DNA of 64,000 nt, from assembly GCA_038373885.1 (NCBI GenBank), contig JAWZYV010013018.1, positions 1-64,000 of the forward strand. The letters run 5' to 3'. Position numbers and translations under genes: made by a program. Below are positions 47,855 to 59,066 of this stretch, piece by piece. Each line of letters begins with the position of its first letter. The stretch's first letter is position 1. The DNA is from Cheiracanthium punctorium (Eukaryota > Arthropoda > Arachnida > Araneae > Cheiracanthiidae). The notes below the pieces were generated by a model. That model saw nothing but the letters and a program-made list of their open reading frames with translations. It made no database searches and had not been told where the DNA came from.

Positions 47855-48210
47855 TTTGATATTTTAGTAGCATATGGTTTGGAGTGATCAAAGGCAATAC
47901 ATTAAAATTTTGTATTGCATTGTTTTGGATATGCCCATGGAACCGAAGAAAAGGTGCTGTGTTTAAACCATCCATGCTTATGACTCCTCCAAGTCTCCTC
48001 TCACGGATAAAACGAAAGACAAAATGCCGGGAAATAAAAACTGAGATTGCTGTAATACCGGGAGGGAAATACCATACGGAAGTATACGTACGTACTTGTG
48101 TACGTAGCGAAGGATGTAACTCCAATTCCCGTAAAAACAACAGGCTCTTAAGTTACTTCTTCGCTGAATGTCACCCTCTTAATCTTAATCTTAATCTTAA
48201 TCAGTGTTAA
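47855..48210. other. Second repeat copy plus a stretch open on both strands
   Basis: After the repeat at 47858, both strands are open for over 300 bp (47884-48210 + and 47799-48140 -). Neither product is recognised. It ends in a microsatellite. Confidence 0.4.
48178..48202 (+). repeat. CTTAAT hexamer microsatellite
   Basis: Four CTTAAT units are in tandem. Confidence 0.85.
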
Positions 48211-48392
48211 TTTTAATTATTAACTAAATTGGGTCATTTTTTGAATCTGTTTCCATCATTCAAAGTGCCACTTTTTGGACATTTTTAAGAATTAAATTAA
48301 AAAAACTTCTATTAGCGCACCTCGCATACAGTCCATATGCAAAATTTGGAGACAATGGGCTCATTTATTTTAACTGCAAATTGAAGATTTAA

Positions 48393-50068
48393 CACTAGAA
48401 GCGCCGCACTTTCTTTCTACCTAGAAGCGCCAGCAGCAGTCAAATTGACTGCTCAAAGAATTTTATACATTTATTTAAATACAAAAGGTTTATGGTATTT
48501 TTAAAAGCTTATTTAAATAATAAAATGTTAATTTTTGTTAAAATACATGTTACAAAAAATATTTTTACTTACTTTTTAATAAAACTCATTTTAATATGCT
48601 ATTCGCAATTTATACATATTAGAATGTTTTCAATGCTGGAAGTGGATTTACCACATATGAAATGTGAACATTTCTGGCACATATCACTTGTTTCGTTGCT
48701 CTTACAAAATCCAATTTGGCACTGCCGTCTCTTTTTTGAGAGTTTTTGTTAGTAGTGTTCGAAATTTCTGAGGGCAGTTGTGCACTTGTCTTTTTCTTCA
48801 AGTGACTCGCTCTCAATTCTTCTGCCAATTGAAAAAGAAAGTTATGTCTTATTATAGATTTACCACTCAATTCTCGGTAGATAATGCAGGCATTAGTTCC
48901 TGCCAAATCCAGCATATTATAGAAAATATGCACGGGCCATCTACGGGAAGCAGCCCGCACAGAATATTTACGTGTCATTTGGTCAATAATGTCGACTCCA
49001 CATTTGGTTTTGTTGTAGAATTCTGTTTCTGGAAGTTTTTTCACAGTTTGTGACTCTACATTTACATCTGTATGCAAGGTACTTAGAAGCAGGACATTTT
49101 TATTCTTTTTACCCTGATACACTGTCAGTGTAGTGTCTCCATTTTTCAGTAAAACTGTTTCGTGAAGCTGAGTTTTTGATTTCCTGATCTTATGCGGAAT
49201 TTCTTTTCGATGTCTTTTTACTGTCCCCACAAAACTTGTATTCTTCATTTTAAGCTTTTTAGATAATGAAAGCGAGGAAAAATAGTTGCCCACTGTCATA
49301 TTTCTACCTGTATTCACATAAGGGCTCAGAAGGCGCATTACTATATTTTCAGGAAGGCTTTCGTTTTCATTTCTTGCTTTATCCTTTCCAAGATATGGAA
49401 AAGCATTGCACATAAACTTTGAGTCAACATCAACTAGCATCCAAAATTTTATACCAAATTTATCTGGTTTATTCGGCATACATTGAATAAACTTGCACCT
49501 AACTCTTGATGGAAATAGTTGTTCATCCAACACCAGATTTTCTCCTGGCTTATAAGAAAGAGCACAGTTTTCTATAAATTTGTTCCAGATATCTGAAAAC
49601 ATAGCAAACTTATCAGTTTCTAAATGTTGACTCCTGTTTGACTTCAAATCAAATCTTAGATTTTCCATGGTATCTCGAAAACGATTACGGGACAATGTTT
49701 TTTTTTTAATGGAGGGGGGCTGGGGAAGGGGGCGGAAAATGACAAGTATTTCATGGATTAGAGAAATAGTGAATGAAAGGAATATGTAGGGGAAATGTTT
49801 CTTCATGATAAGATTTTTTCTCGTGATAGAGTACGATGAATAAACTCAATTTCACTAGCAGTCAATTTGACTGCTCGTGGCGCTTCTAGGTATATATAAA
49901 AATATTTCCATTAATTTTATTTTCATTCAATGCATATTTAGTGCCAATAGTTTTCAAGGTTTTTTAAGAGAATTCAAAAAATTATGACTTCTTAAAGTAA
50001 AGGGTCTTTTAGGAATCCAAGATAAAATGGCGAAAACAGTCAAAATGACTGCTCTGGCGCTTCTAGTG
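48393..50068 (-). mobile_element. piggyBac-like transposon with complete ends, inactive
   Basis: TTAA flanks the element at 48389-48392 and 50069-50072. The terminal 13 bp CACTAGAAGCGCC and GGCGCTTCTAGTG are exact inverted repeats. Each end has a second inner copy of CTAGAAGCGCC (48421 on the left, 49879-49889 on the right). Dyads CAGTCAAATTGACTG and CAGTCAATTTGACTG lie beside the inner copies, and CAGTCAAAATGACTG beside the right terminus. The total is 1676 bp, short for an autonomous member, which fits the missing N-terminal coding part. Confidence 0.92.
48599..49806 (-). pseudogene. piggyBac transposase (DDE_Tnp_1_7), truncated and mutated
   Basis: This is a cut-and-paste transposase relic. 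The main frame (49806-48619) encodes 395 codons. Homology starts near residue 38 with LSRNRFRDTMENLRFDLKS, then YKPGENLVLDEQLFP with the first catalytic Asp94, MPNKPDKFGIKFW and NAFPYLGKD. Next is GRNMTVGNYFSSLSL, where the second catalytic Asp is Gly173 (codon GGC at 49288-49290), then KCGVDIIDQM with the conserved Asp pair and SRRWPVHIFYNMLDLAG. The last part of the open frame is out of frame: in the next frame a Cys-rich finger (C-x4-C, CxxC, HxxC) runs to TAG at 48599-48601. The likely indel is in the T6 run at 48732-48737. Roughly the first third of a normal piggyBac transposase is missing. It is not active. Confidence 0.93.
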
Positions 50069-50206
50069 TTAAATTGAAGTGTAATTATAACCAGCGTGTG
50101 TATCTATTTGGGTTTTTTATATGCATAATGTCATTTTACCTAATTAAAAAAATGCTTTCAAACATTTTTTAAAGCAAATTTTAGAGGTATATATTAACTC
50201 ATAGGC

Positions 50207-50232
50207 AAAAAAAAAAAAAAAAAAAAAAAAAA
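50207..50232 (+). repeat. Poly-A run, 26 bp
   Basis: Uninterrupted A. It could be the tail of an old retroposon, but I see no body upstream. Confidence 0.9.
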
Positions 50233-52769
50233 TAGGACCTCAAATTTCAAACATTTGAAGGTATTCGACAAATTAGAAAACTATTGAACTAGAAAAAAAT
50301 AGGTATAATTTTAAATTGATTATTAAATTTGCTTGTGTACGTTGAGTTCTTAAATGAACATTTAATGTAACACGCAGTGCCTTTTGGAGCTGTCCTTCTG
50401 CATTTGTTTGTTGGCTGCTTTAAAACAGTTATTGATATTGAAAAATAATGAAAAATCGCTATTAACATACTGGATTTTCTCATATGTTTCAAGTTAAGAG
50501 AGTTTTTTTGTTGTTGTTTTTTTTTTGTTTGTAGAGAAGTGTTAGGCTGATCAGAAACATATACAAGAAGGGCACTATGCATCTAACTTTTTCACCATAT
50601 ACAAAGCAAATTCCGAAGACATTTAATTTCTATCAAAGCAATTCTGCCTTTTACTATAATAATTATGTCTATCATCCCCGCCCTCAGTTTTGAATTCTCT
50701 AATTCTTATATGTTTACTTACCGAGCAGGGAGGAGATATAGAAATATAGCCACTTCCCACTCCTCAAAAAGTTCGTTTCCATGAGATTTGGTTTTCAGCC
50801 GTGTGGTTAGTTTCTTTATTCATACACGTTTGGTATAATTATTTAATTTTTATCATCAAATCCTATAGCTTTGTTAATCAGCATATTAAGACGAATTTTT
50901 TTCCTTATGCCACATTGAATTAATATCAATTCTACAGATTTTTTCGGCTTTGTACATGATCCCTTTTCAGTATCTAAAAAATGTGTACTTCCTTTAGCAT
51001 GCTCAGAGTAATCGTAATCGTGGAGTAACTTTACTTAGGTGGTTCAATAGGCTCGTTTAACTTTATTTTTGTACGTCAAATCACAAGATAATTTTTTATC
51101 ATTAATACTGTTTAAAAATAAAAGCAAAAATAAAAACTGAGTTCTCCTCTTGAAAATAAAAAGCAGGAAAGGCGTATCCTTTCGGCTATAACACTCCTTC
51201 TCTTAATCTAAAAGTATTTGAATATACTGCCGACTGATATAGGATGCTGAATGCATGGGCACACATGAGGAAAGGGGGTAGAACACTTGCCCACCACCAC
51301 CACTACATCCCACCCACCCTTGGAGATTTAGCGTATTGTATTATGATGTAAACAAACATGTATTACAAAGCGAAATAGGAGCTCAAATTGTTAAAATTGT
51401 GAAATTTACCCCACTCGAGATAATTTTTTGAAGTTACCCCCCTCCCCCATCAAAAAAAATTCTATGGGCACTAATTATAATAGAAAAATCAGACGATGGA
51501 TGCTAGTTAATACATGCAAATACATTTTTAGTTTATGAGAACTTTTATAAGGAAAGTAGGAGGCAAACATTTTAAACGGAAATTTTAACGAACAGCCTAT
51601 TTTGCTCTGAATGAGCTTGTTTTTATCTGTCTTCTCTCCATCCTCCATTCTGAGGTGGGTATGATACAACGAATAATCCTTCTCCATAAAACTGTAATTT
51701 TAAGAACATCACTGATTCTCATTTTTGAAGATGTTCAACCTAGATATTTGAAATTAGTTCAATGTTATCATGCATAGAAATATATGCCGTGCCTCCTCAT
51801 TTTTTAAAATCATTTTTTCATGATTGGTTCGTTTATTTTTCAGTTATAATATCTATAAAACAGCTTTTTCATCAAATACTGCCAATAAAATAGATACTTT
51901 GGTTTGGAGACGTAAGTTTGAAGGGAGGAGTAAAGGGATCAAGTTCTCCCTCGAATTTTTTTCAAAAATATTTATTTAAAATCCTAGGCCAGTTATACTT
52001 AGATGGTAAACTAAGTTCGACTTAGGAGGTCCAAAAGTATATTTTAGTATATTTTATATATTTTTAGTATATTTTAGAGCACCTACTCTCATAAAATAAA
52101 AATGTTTAATGCAAAGATTTTCTTTAACTTACAAAATGAACATTCTCTTTCAAAATAAAAGGAAGAGGAGGGCGTATCCCATCTACTAGAAAACTGAATC
52201 TTTCAATCTATCAGTATAACACCAATTAGAATGTGTGTTCTCCTACTTTTCTTATATTTTAATAAAAACACTTTTTCTAATTTAATTATCTTTTACTTTG
52301 TGTTAGTATCATAGACCAATAGATTGTTCCTGATGTCCAGGTGATATTTTAAATGGATTTATGAGGTTTAGAAATTATTCAAAACTTCTCTAATACTTCA
52401 TACATTAAATCGTATTTTGCTCAATCAATTCTTTGAGGTTTACAACATCGTATTATGATACATATGATTTTTAATTAAAATGTCTATAAAACTCCTCACA
52501 CAGAATAGTTTTATGAAAATGTAATATTTTATTTCTATTCACATAATTTGAGGGGGAGAGAACATGTCTTCTTAACTTTGCATTGAAAACCATTTGTTTC
52601 GAACCCTTAGAAACTTGGATGTTCTTATAGTTGAATATGGCATGCGCTTAGACCTTATCAGTTGCACCACGTGTTACGTTTTCTGTTTGAAAGTTCTCCT
52701 ATATTTTAGTTAAATTATAACTTTTGTATGTAAAATGAGATTCTTACAAAATGAAACTAAGTCTTACGC
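50233..52769. other. AT-rich stretch, no recognised gene
   Basis: Frames up to 97 codons (50289-50582, -) are not recognised. Weakly similar segments near 51140 and 52145 (AAAATAAAA...AGG.G..GGCGTATCC) may be an old duplication. Confidence 0.4.
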
Positions 52770-53248
52770 TAACATTAGCATTCTTATGTGGGCTTCCATG
52801 ATAATAAATTTACATAGAAATCCCACTTGAGAAACAACATGTGAATTTTAAGTTCATAAGAAATATAACATCCAAGAAAAAAATATTAAGCATGGTATTG
52901 AAATGTAGGTTTCAAAATAAAAATCGAAAAGAAAGAATCGAAAAGGAAACTGAAAATTGAGACAAAAAATGTGGTCATTATCGCCTTGAGGCAGAGTATA
53001 TTAATATAACAAATACTCTTTAACGCCCCCAAACATCGGACCACAATCTATTAGGTTTTGTATAACCTTATATACCCTCCTAATACTTGTAACAAAAATT
53101 TCCGGTGGTACGTCTCTGTAATTAAAAATGACTGCACGTGCATGTACGTACCTTCTTTTAATTTTAAACTTGGAAAATTTTCCTTAATATCCAATAGAGC
53201 AAGATAGTAATCTGAGAAAGCAAGTTTATGCTCATATAATTATTATAA
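52770..53248 (+). repeat. Segmental duplication X, copy 1
   Basis: The sequence from TAGCATTCTTATG to CATATAATTATTATAA is nearly identical to 55029-55506, in the same orientation. Differences are single bases and small indels. It holds no gene. Confidence 0.9.
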
Positions 53249-54423
53249 AAATGATAAAAATAAACATAGTTCTTGGAATTTACCAATGGTGCGCATATTG
53301 AAGTTCTCATTTATCAAGTTTTTGTATTTCCCTTCCCCCTAGCTACTATACCTGACTAATTCCTGACTAACTATTCTATACCTGACTAATAGCACTACGA
53401 CGGACTATTCGCATCACAGAGTCTGGTGAAAGAAGCATACTTTTTTCTCTGATTTTAAAGATAGAAAAACAAAAAACAAAAAAATTACTTAATTGAGGGC
53501 AACTTAAACTAAATCAAATTTAGGCTATTTTTCTATCAAATTGGTTCTTTTTTCACTAGATTCAACAAAAACGTTTAATAATAATAATTATTAAACGTTA
53601 CGAATGTTATTCAAAGGATCTACACATATCAAAAATTTGGGAAACGCCCCCATGAAGTATAAATATATTGCACGTTTCCTTCATAAAGAGCGAAATCGTA
53701 ATTTTTCTTTCTGATAAAAATGTTAGGAAGAATATTAGTTAATAATGTTTAATTTCTTGCTTATTTATTCACATTCAAATCCTCTCTACACCAACACATG
53801 CTCATGTTTGCATGCTTTATAAGTGTTTTAAAAATAAATAAAAAATTCTATTCGTGTATAGCAAATTTTCAAAGAATGTTAGACCTGAAGGCAATTTCAC
53901 ATTCCAGACGCAAAAAAATGACGTTTATAAAATATTTTCTAAATTTGAAACGTCCAAAATTACTTTCTTTTCCGCGATGAGCGACCGTTTTTTGCTGATC
54001 AAGCATTTTGCCACTGCAAAGGCCCGGAATTACTGGCCATTTTATTATGAGGGCAGCCACCGTTGCCCTTATGAAGGAATGGACAAGTAAACATCTAAGC
54101 CCGGATTTGATTTTCATCGTCCTCTGTTTTATCTATTTCACTTTCAGATCCAATTTGGGGTTTAACGCGTAAGCCCCTCCCCCTACAGTTTTGGAAAACT
54201 AATCCCATTAGATCCGCCTCGGGAAACGTTTAATTATTTTTAATGTTAAAAAAAATTTTTTGCTTAGAAGAATAATCATAGTTTTTTTTTTAACTAAACG
54301 CTTTAATATTTGTCAAAAGACTTTCTGTGGCAATAATTGAATAAATAAATAAATAACACAAATGGCGAATGCAGTGGGACGCAAGCCGGGATCAAATAAA
54401 GAACGGCAATTTTGGTGGGAGGC
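53249..54423. other. Stretch between duplications
   Basis: CCTGACTAA recurs three times at 53350-53392. Frames on both strands at 53854-54117 are not recognised. Otherwise the stretch is AT-rich and empty apart from the hairpin at 53570. Confidence 0.4.
53570..53599. other. 13-bp perfect hairpin, 4-nt loop
   Basis: The arms AACGTTTAATAAT and ATTATTAAACGTT flank AATA. The stem is too short and AT-rich to call a miRNA precursor. Confidence 0.75.
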
Positions 54424-54925
54424 AAATTTAAGAGTTAGAAACTTAGTGGGGTGAAAGTGATGGGGCAACTTCAAGTTTTTGTCCCACATCGGATCCCTCC
54501 CTGTAAGACAATTCAAGTCTGAGAAACTTAAAAGGACGAAAGCGGCAGTCTTATGCTTTTTTCCCACCTCCGAAACACCAAAGATCGTGAATCCAAGATT
54601 GTGAATAGTTGATCACTTTTAGCCGTTGTGGGAGGTGTCCAGAATCTGTAAACGCCTTCGCTGAGTACGCCCACAGCGGAGCATAAAATGACTGAAATTA
54701 GAACGTTTTCCAGAGTAAAAGTAATTTGAAAAATATGTTATGGTAGAAGCTTCGGTTAGAAGACACTTTTCCAATATGATTGTTTTACCTGTGCATATCC
54801 AGGAGAATGATGAATAAATGAAACAAGTTAAACAATTTCAGTGAAATATTTCTATCCATAACCACCCTCACTAAGTACTTTATGAATGAAATTTTCTGAA
54901 AAGCTTACAGGATATCGACAATAAC

Positions 54926-54928
<3 letters not shown>
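54424..54928 (+). repeat. Segmental duplication Y, copy 1
   Basis: The sequence from AAATTTAAGAGTTAGAAACT to CTTACAGGATATCGACA is nearly identical to 58568-59066. It ends directly at the TA microsatellite at 54929. Confidence 0.9.

Positions 54929-54959
<31 letters not shown>
54929..54959. repeat. TA microsatellite at the Y1/X2 junction
   Basis: About 15 TA units separate the end of Y copy 1 from the approach to X copy 2. Confidence 0.9.
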
Positions 54960-54962
<3 letters not shown>

Positions 54963-55028
54963 CACACACAATTACTTAGACTTGATAGTTCATGTACAAT
55001 ACAATATTTATTTACTGAAGTCTTATTC

Positions 55029-55506
55029 TGACGATAGCATTCTTATGCGGGCTTCCATGATAATAAATTTACGTAGAAATCCCACTCGACAAACAACATG
55101 TGAATTTAAGTTCATAAGAAACATAACATCCAAGAAAAAAATATTAGGCATGGTATTGAAATGTAGGTTTCAAAATAAAAATCGAAAAGAAAGAATCGAA
55201 AAGGAAACTGAAAATTGAGACAAAAAATGTGGTCATAATCGCCTTGAGGCAGAGTATATTAATATAACAAATACTCTTTAACGCCCCCAAACATCGGACC
55301 ACAATCTATTAGGTTTTGTATAACCTTATATACCCTCATAATACTTGTAACAAAAATTTCCGGTGGCACGTCTCTGTAATTAAAAATGAGTACACGTGCA
55401 TGTACATGCATTCTTTTAATTTTAAACTTGGAAAATTTTCCTTAATATCCAATAGAGCAAGACAATAATCAGAGAAAGCAAGTTTATGCTCATATAATTA
55501 TTATAA
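55029..55506 (+). repeat. Segmental duplication X, copy 2
   Basis: See copy 1 at 52770; the offset is about 2259 bp. Confidence 0.9.
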
Positions 55507-56178
55507 CAATTTTAAAGCAAACACCATTAAAAAAAGGTTAATCCTAAATCTGTAGATATTTTATATATTTATGAATTTCAGGGGCGCACACAGGATTTTC
55601 TCTTGGAGGGGGTCCATAAAGCTGCGATTCCAATCATCTGAAAGAATATGGAATTTTTATAGTAACCCCATTTTACCGTGTTTATTCATATTAATTTGTG
55701 AAAATAAGAATTCTATAATGCATTCCAACTTATTTAAATGTAAAAATCCCATGACGGTTTAACGAAGGAAAATTGGTAACACTTTTAAGAGAGATCTCTT
55801 TAGAAGTAATATATTTTTTAATGTACAGATATTTTAGAACAATTGTTTTAATTTATATAAGCCACGCCTTTGAAAGGGTAGAAAACTGAAGGGGCGTGCA
55901 CTTTTTACAAATTTTTAGAATTATTCAGAAATGAAAGGTTTTAGTAGTCTGATTCGGAAATATATATTTTGCATGGCACAAAACAAGTAATCATCATCCT
56001 CCATCACAGAAAATGCATTACCTCCTTTTCATGTATAATATGATCTACGCGCAGTCACAATATTAAACTGATACATCCTTTTTAATACAGTAGATTCCAA
56101 ATATTATGCATCTATTCAGACTAGTGAATTGTGTCTTCCAGGTGCTTAGAATTAAAGCATGGTATGGAACCATATATA
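55507..56178. other. Unannotated stretch with a lone hAT-like end
   Basis: CAGGGGCGCACACAGGATTT at 55579 looks like a hAT-type MITE terminus, but the opposite end is not found. Nothing else is supported. Confidence 0.35.
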
Positions 56179-56724
56179 CAACGGGCATTCAAAAAGTAAG
56201 TTACACTTGTTCCTCCACGGATGGCAACATTGCGAATCAAGACCAAAGCTTAATCAGACGATAGTTCAGTTCCACAGCTTCCAAACGGTAGCAATTTAAT
56301 TCGAATAGTGACAATTGTTGGTGCGTACTACGAGAAGGAAATGCTGCGTAAACTGGAAGCTTACTCCAAGGGGTGCCAGTTCGGGACTATAAGGTTGATG
56401 CTGCCAGACCTCCCATCCAAAGCTGCGAGCCAAATCCTGTGTTGTGCCTGTCTTGTGAGGTCTTGCATTGTGGACAATACCTTTGCTTGAAGCGTTTTGA
56501 CCACAAAAACGTAGTGTGCCGCGTACTTCAACGTTGGAGTAAGCTTCCAGTTTACGCGGCATTTACTTCTCGTAGAACGCACGAACGATTATCACTATCC
56601 GAATGATATTGCTACCGTTGGGAAGCTGTGGAACCTAACTATCGTCTGATTAAGCTTTGGTCTTGTTTCGCAAAGTTGCGATCCGTGGAGGAACAAGTCT
56701 AACTTACTTTTTGAATGCCCCTAG
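56179..56724 (-). mobile_element. mariner deletion derivative with inverted arms of about 185 bp
   Basis: TA flanks the element (56177-56178 and 56725-56726). The ends read CAACGGGCATTCAAAAAG and, inverted, CTAGGGGCATTCAAAAAG, and the match continues about 185 bp on each side. The right arm includes the transposase start; the left arm is its mirror, so mariner end sequence was copied to both sides. The total length is 546 bp, non-autonomous. Confidence 0.88.
56296..56562 (-). pseudogene. mariner transposase relic, N terminus joined to C-terminal part
   Basis: The 88-codon frame starts MPRKLEAYSNVEVRGTLRF, matching the N-terminal SNVEVR helix-turn-helix start of mariner transposases. It passes quickly to HNARPHKTGTTQDL and SFGWEV, then HQPYSPELAPLG, the region around the second and third catalytic Asp. 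The Asp of the usual HDNARPH block is absent here, and PYSPDLAPSD has become PYSPELAPLG. The middle of the protein, some 200 residues or more, is deleted. The last residues read into the left inverted arm. It is not functional. Confidence 0.82.
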
Positions 56725-56726
56725 TA

Positions 56727-58537
56727 TTTCTTTTGGAACTGCTTACAATTTAACTAATATTTATGATCAAACGTATTCTAAATTTGCGTATATATTTTAA
56801 AGTGATTTTTTTTTTCCTTTTTAGACTGAAAGGTCACTTACATCGAATAATAATAATACTATCCTAATAACGTCGCCGTGATTTGCCATTATATCATCAA
56901 TAAAATAATTTTAAAATGCAAGGTAGTTTATTACACTTAAAATTATTTTCGGCAATTTACCAGATATATGCTAGTTAATTTATATTTCGTTTAGTTTGTG
57001 GAAAGTTTTGTTGAGAAAACGGGCAAATATCACGAATGGAAGAAAAATATGCTAATTATCTTACTAAGTATTAATTTATAAAACCTGAAATATAAAAAGG
57101 CGTTATTTTATATCGCTATTTTATACTCGTATTTGTATTTCTTTTTAACTTTTCGAAATAATTTGTACATTGCGATTAAATTAAAAACACAGGAAATAAA
57201 AAGCACCATGTAAGAGGTATTAAACGTGCAACTGCGTTATTTAAAAAAAAATCAGTTTTTTAATTATAAATTTAGTATATTTTTATATTGTTTATATTAT
57301 AAAAGAGAAGGGGCGGGTTGATTTTTCTGGGAATGTAAGAGTTTAACTGTCAGCTTGTTTTTAAATTTTTCTCGATTCAACACTTACTTTGACATTTTAA
57401 TTAAAAAAAAACTGTAGTGGGACATGATAATTTCTTATACCTTACTCTTGTGACACCCGGATTGTTATTTGAAAAACAGAGACATAAAAGACGATTGAAA
57501 GTTAAATAAATCACAAATGCAATAGTTTCAGTGAAGGAAAACAATCTCATAACTATACCAAGAAAAGAAAATTTTCGCGTTGAAAAATTATCTGTATAAT
57601 CATTTAAGACTTGTCAGCTAAAGTGATGACGTCTTATTAAAAAAATGCAGGAACATAAGCATCTTTAGAGAGGTTCGAATATATTCATATTTCCCCTTCT
57701 TTATGAATGGATTAGTATCGAATGCAGCCTCGTTAGACTACGCCTCTTATTGTTGTCAGAAAAAGAACCGCCGATTAAATCTTAAGTCACATTAACTTAA
57801 ATGCCGAATGCTCTACTGAAATATTCCACTATTTTTCGGTTTCCCAAAAGAAAGCAATGTTTAAAAGAATTTTACTTTAATCATTTATAAATACAAATTT
57901 GAAGAGAGATAGAAAAAGGAAAGTTTGATTAATTTATAATGGTTCTAATACCAGCCCCAGAAAAATGAATTTTTCTCATCGAAATTAAAATTCATTCTTT
58001 TGGGTCAAAAGCACCGAATGTTCGTGTTGTCCTTTTCAACATTAAAAAAAGTTTGTTTTTTAGTCAAATGATATCTGGATTTTTTTCATCTTACATTTTC
58101 TGAGATATTTGTATTCGTATTCCAACAATTCATGAAAACGATAGTGTCTAAGCTGGAGTGTAAACTGAAAGCTCTTGATCTGGTTACATCCCATTTCGTT
58201 TAAATAAAACTACAATCTTCTTCATTCTCTAATATCTCTAATTAATTAATTAATTCAGACTGCATTATAGAAACAGAATACAAGTTTCAAATTTTAATTC
58301 AATGTGATTTTAAATAATAAGTGCTCCCGAATGCATACTCTTTAAGAAAAATAAACCAATTTTCTGCAGTAATCTATTAGATATAATTTAATTAATTCAT
58401 TATTATTTATTAATTGACGCGGCAAATTTTTGAAATTTTATTTGTTAGGATTTAGTGTGAATATTTATTTCAATTAGTTAGAACTAAATTAAAATCATTA
58501 AAATATGTTTTTTTTAATGTTTAGAAATATTAATATG
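56727..58537. other. AT-rich stretch, no recognised gene
   Basis: I see no long frame, RNA gene or element terminus. Confidence 0.45.

Positions 58538-58563
<26 letters not shown>
58538..58563. repeat. TA microsatellite before Y copy 2
   Basis: About 13 TA units end a few bases before the duplication begins. Confidence 0.9.
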
Positions 58564-58567
<4 letters not shown>

Positions 58568-58568
<1 letters not shown>

Positions 58569-59066
58569 CAAATTTAAGAGTTAGAAACTCAATGGGGTGT
58601 AAGTGCCGCTTCAAGTTTTTGTCCCGAATCGGATCCCTCTCTCTGAGACAATTCAAGTAAGAGAAACTTAAAAAGACGAAGGCGACAGTCTTATGCTTTT
58701 GCCCCACCTCCGAAAAACCAAAGATCTTGAATCCAAGATTGTGAATAGTTGATCATTTTTAGCTGTTATGGGAGGTGTCCAGACGCTGTAAACGCCTTCG
58801 CTGAGTACGCCCACAGCGGAGCATAAAATGACTGAAATTTGAACGTTTTCCAGAGTAAAAGTAATTTGAAAGATATACTATGGTAGGAGCTTTGGTTAGA
58901 AGAAACTTTTCCAATATGATTGTTTTATCTGTGCATGTCCAGGAGAATAATGGATAAATGAAACAAGTTAAACAATTTCAGTGAAATGTTTCTATCCATA
59001 ACCACTCTCACTAAATACTTTATGAATGAAATTTTCTTAAAAGCTTACAGGATATCGACATTGATA
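58568..59066 (+). repeat. Segmental duplication Y, copy 2
   Basis: Nearly identical to 54424-54928, same orientation. A minus frame of 69 codons here and one of 84 codons in copy 1 are related only through the duplication. Confidence 0.9.

Noticed and set aside
47799..48210. Overlapping ORFs of about 110 codons on both strands
   Set aside because: Neither product is recognisable; the plus frame ends in a microsatellite and the region starts in an old repeat.
53570..53599. miRNA precursor or terminator
   Set aside because: A 13-bp AT-rich stem alone has no supporting context in a eukaryotic genome.
56361..56606. Plus-strand ORFs over the mariner relic
   Set aside because: They are antisense shadows of the minus-strand transposase remains.
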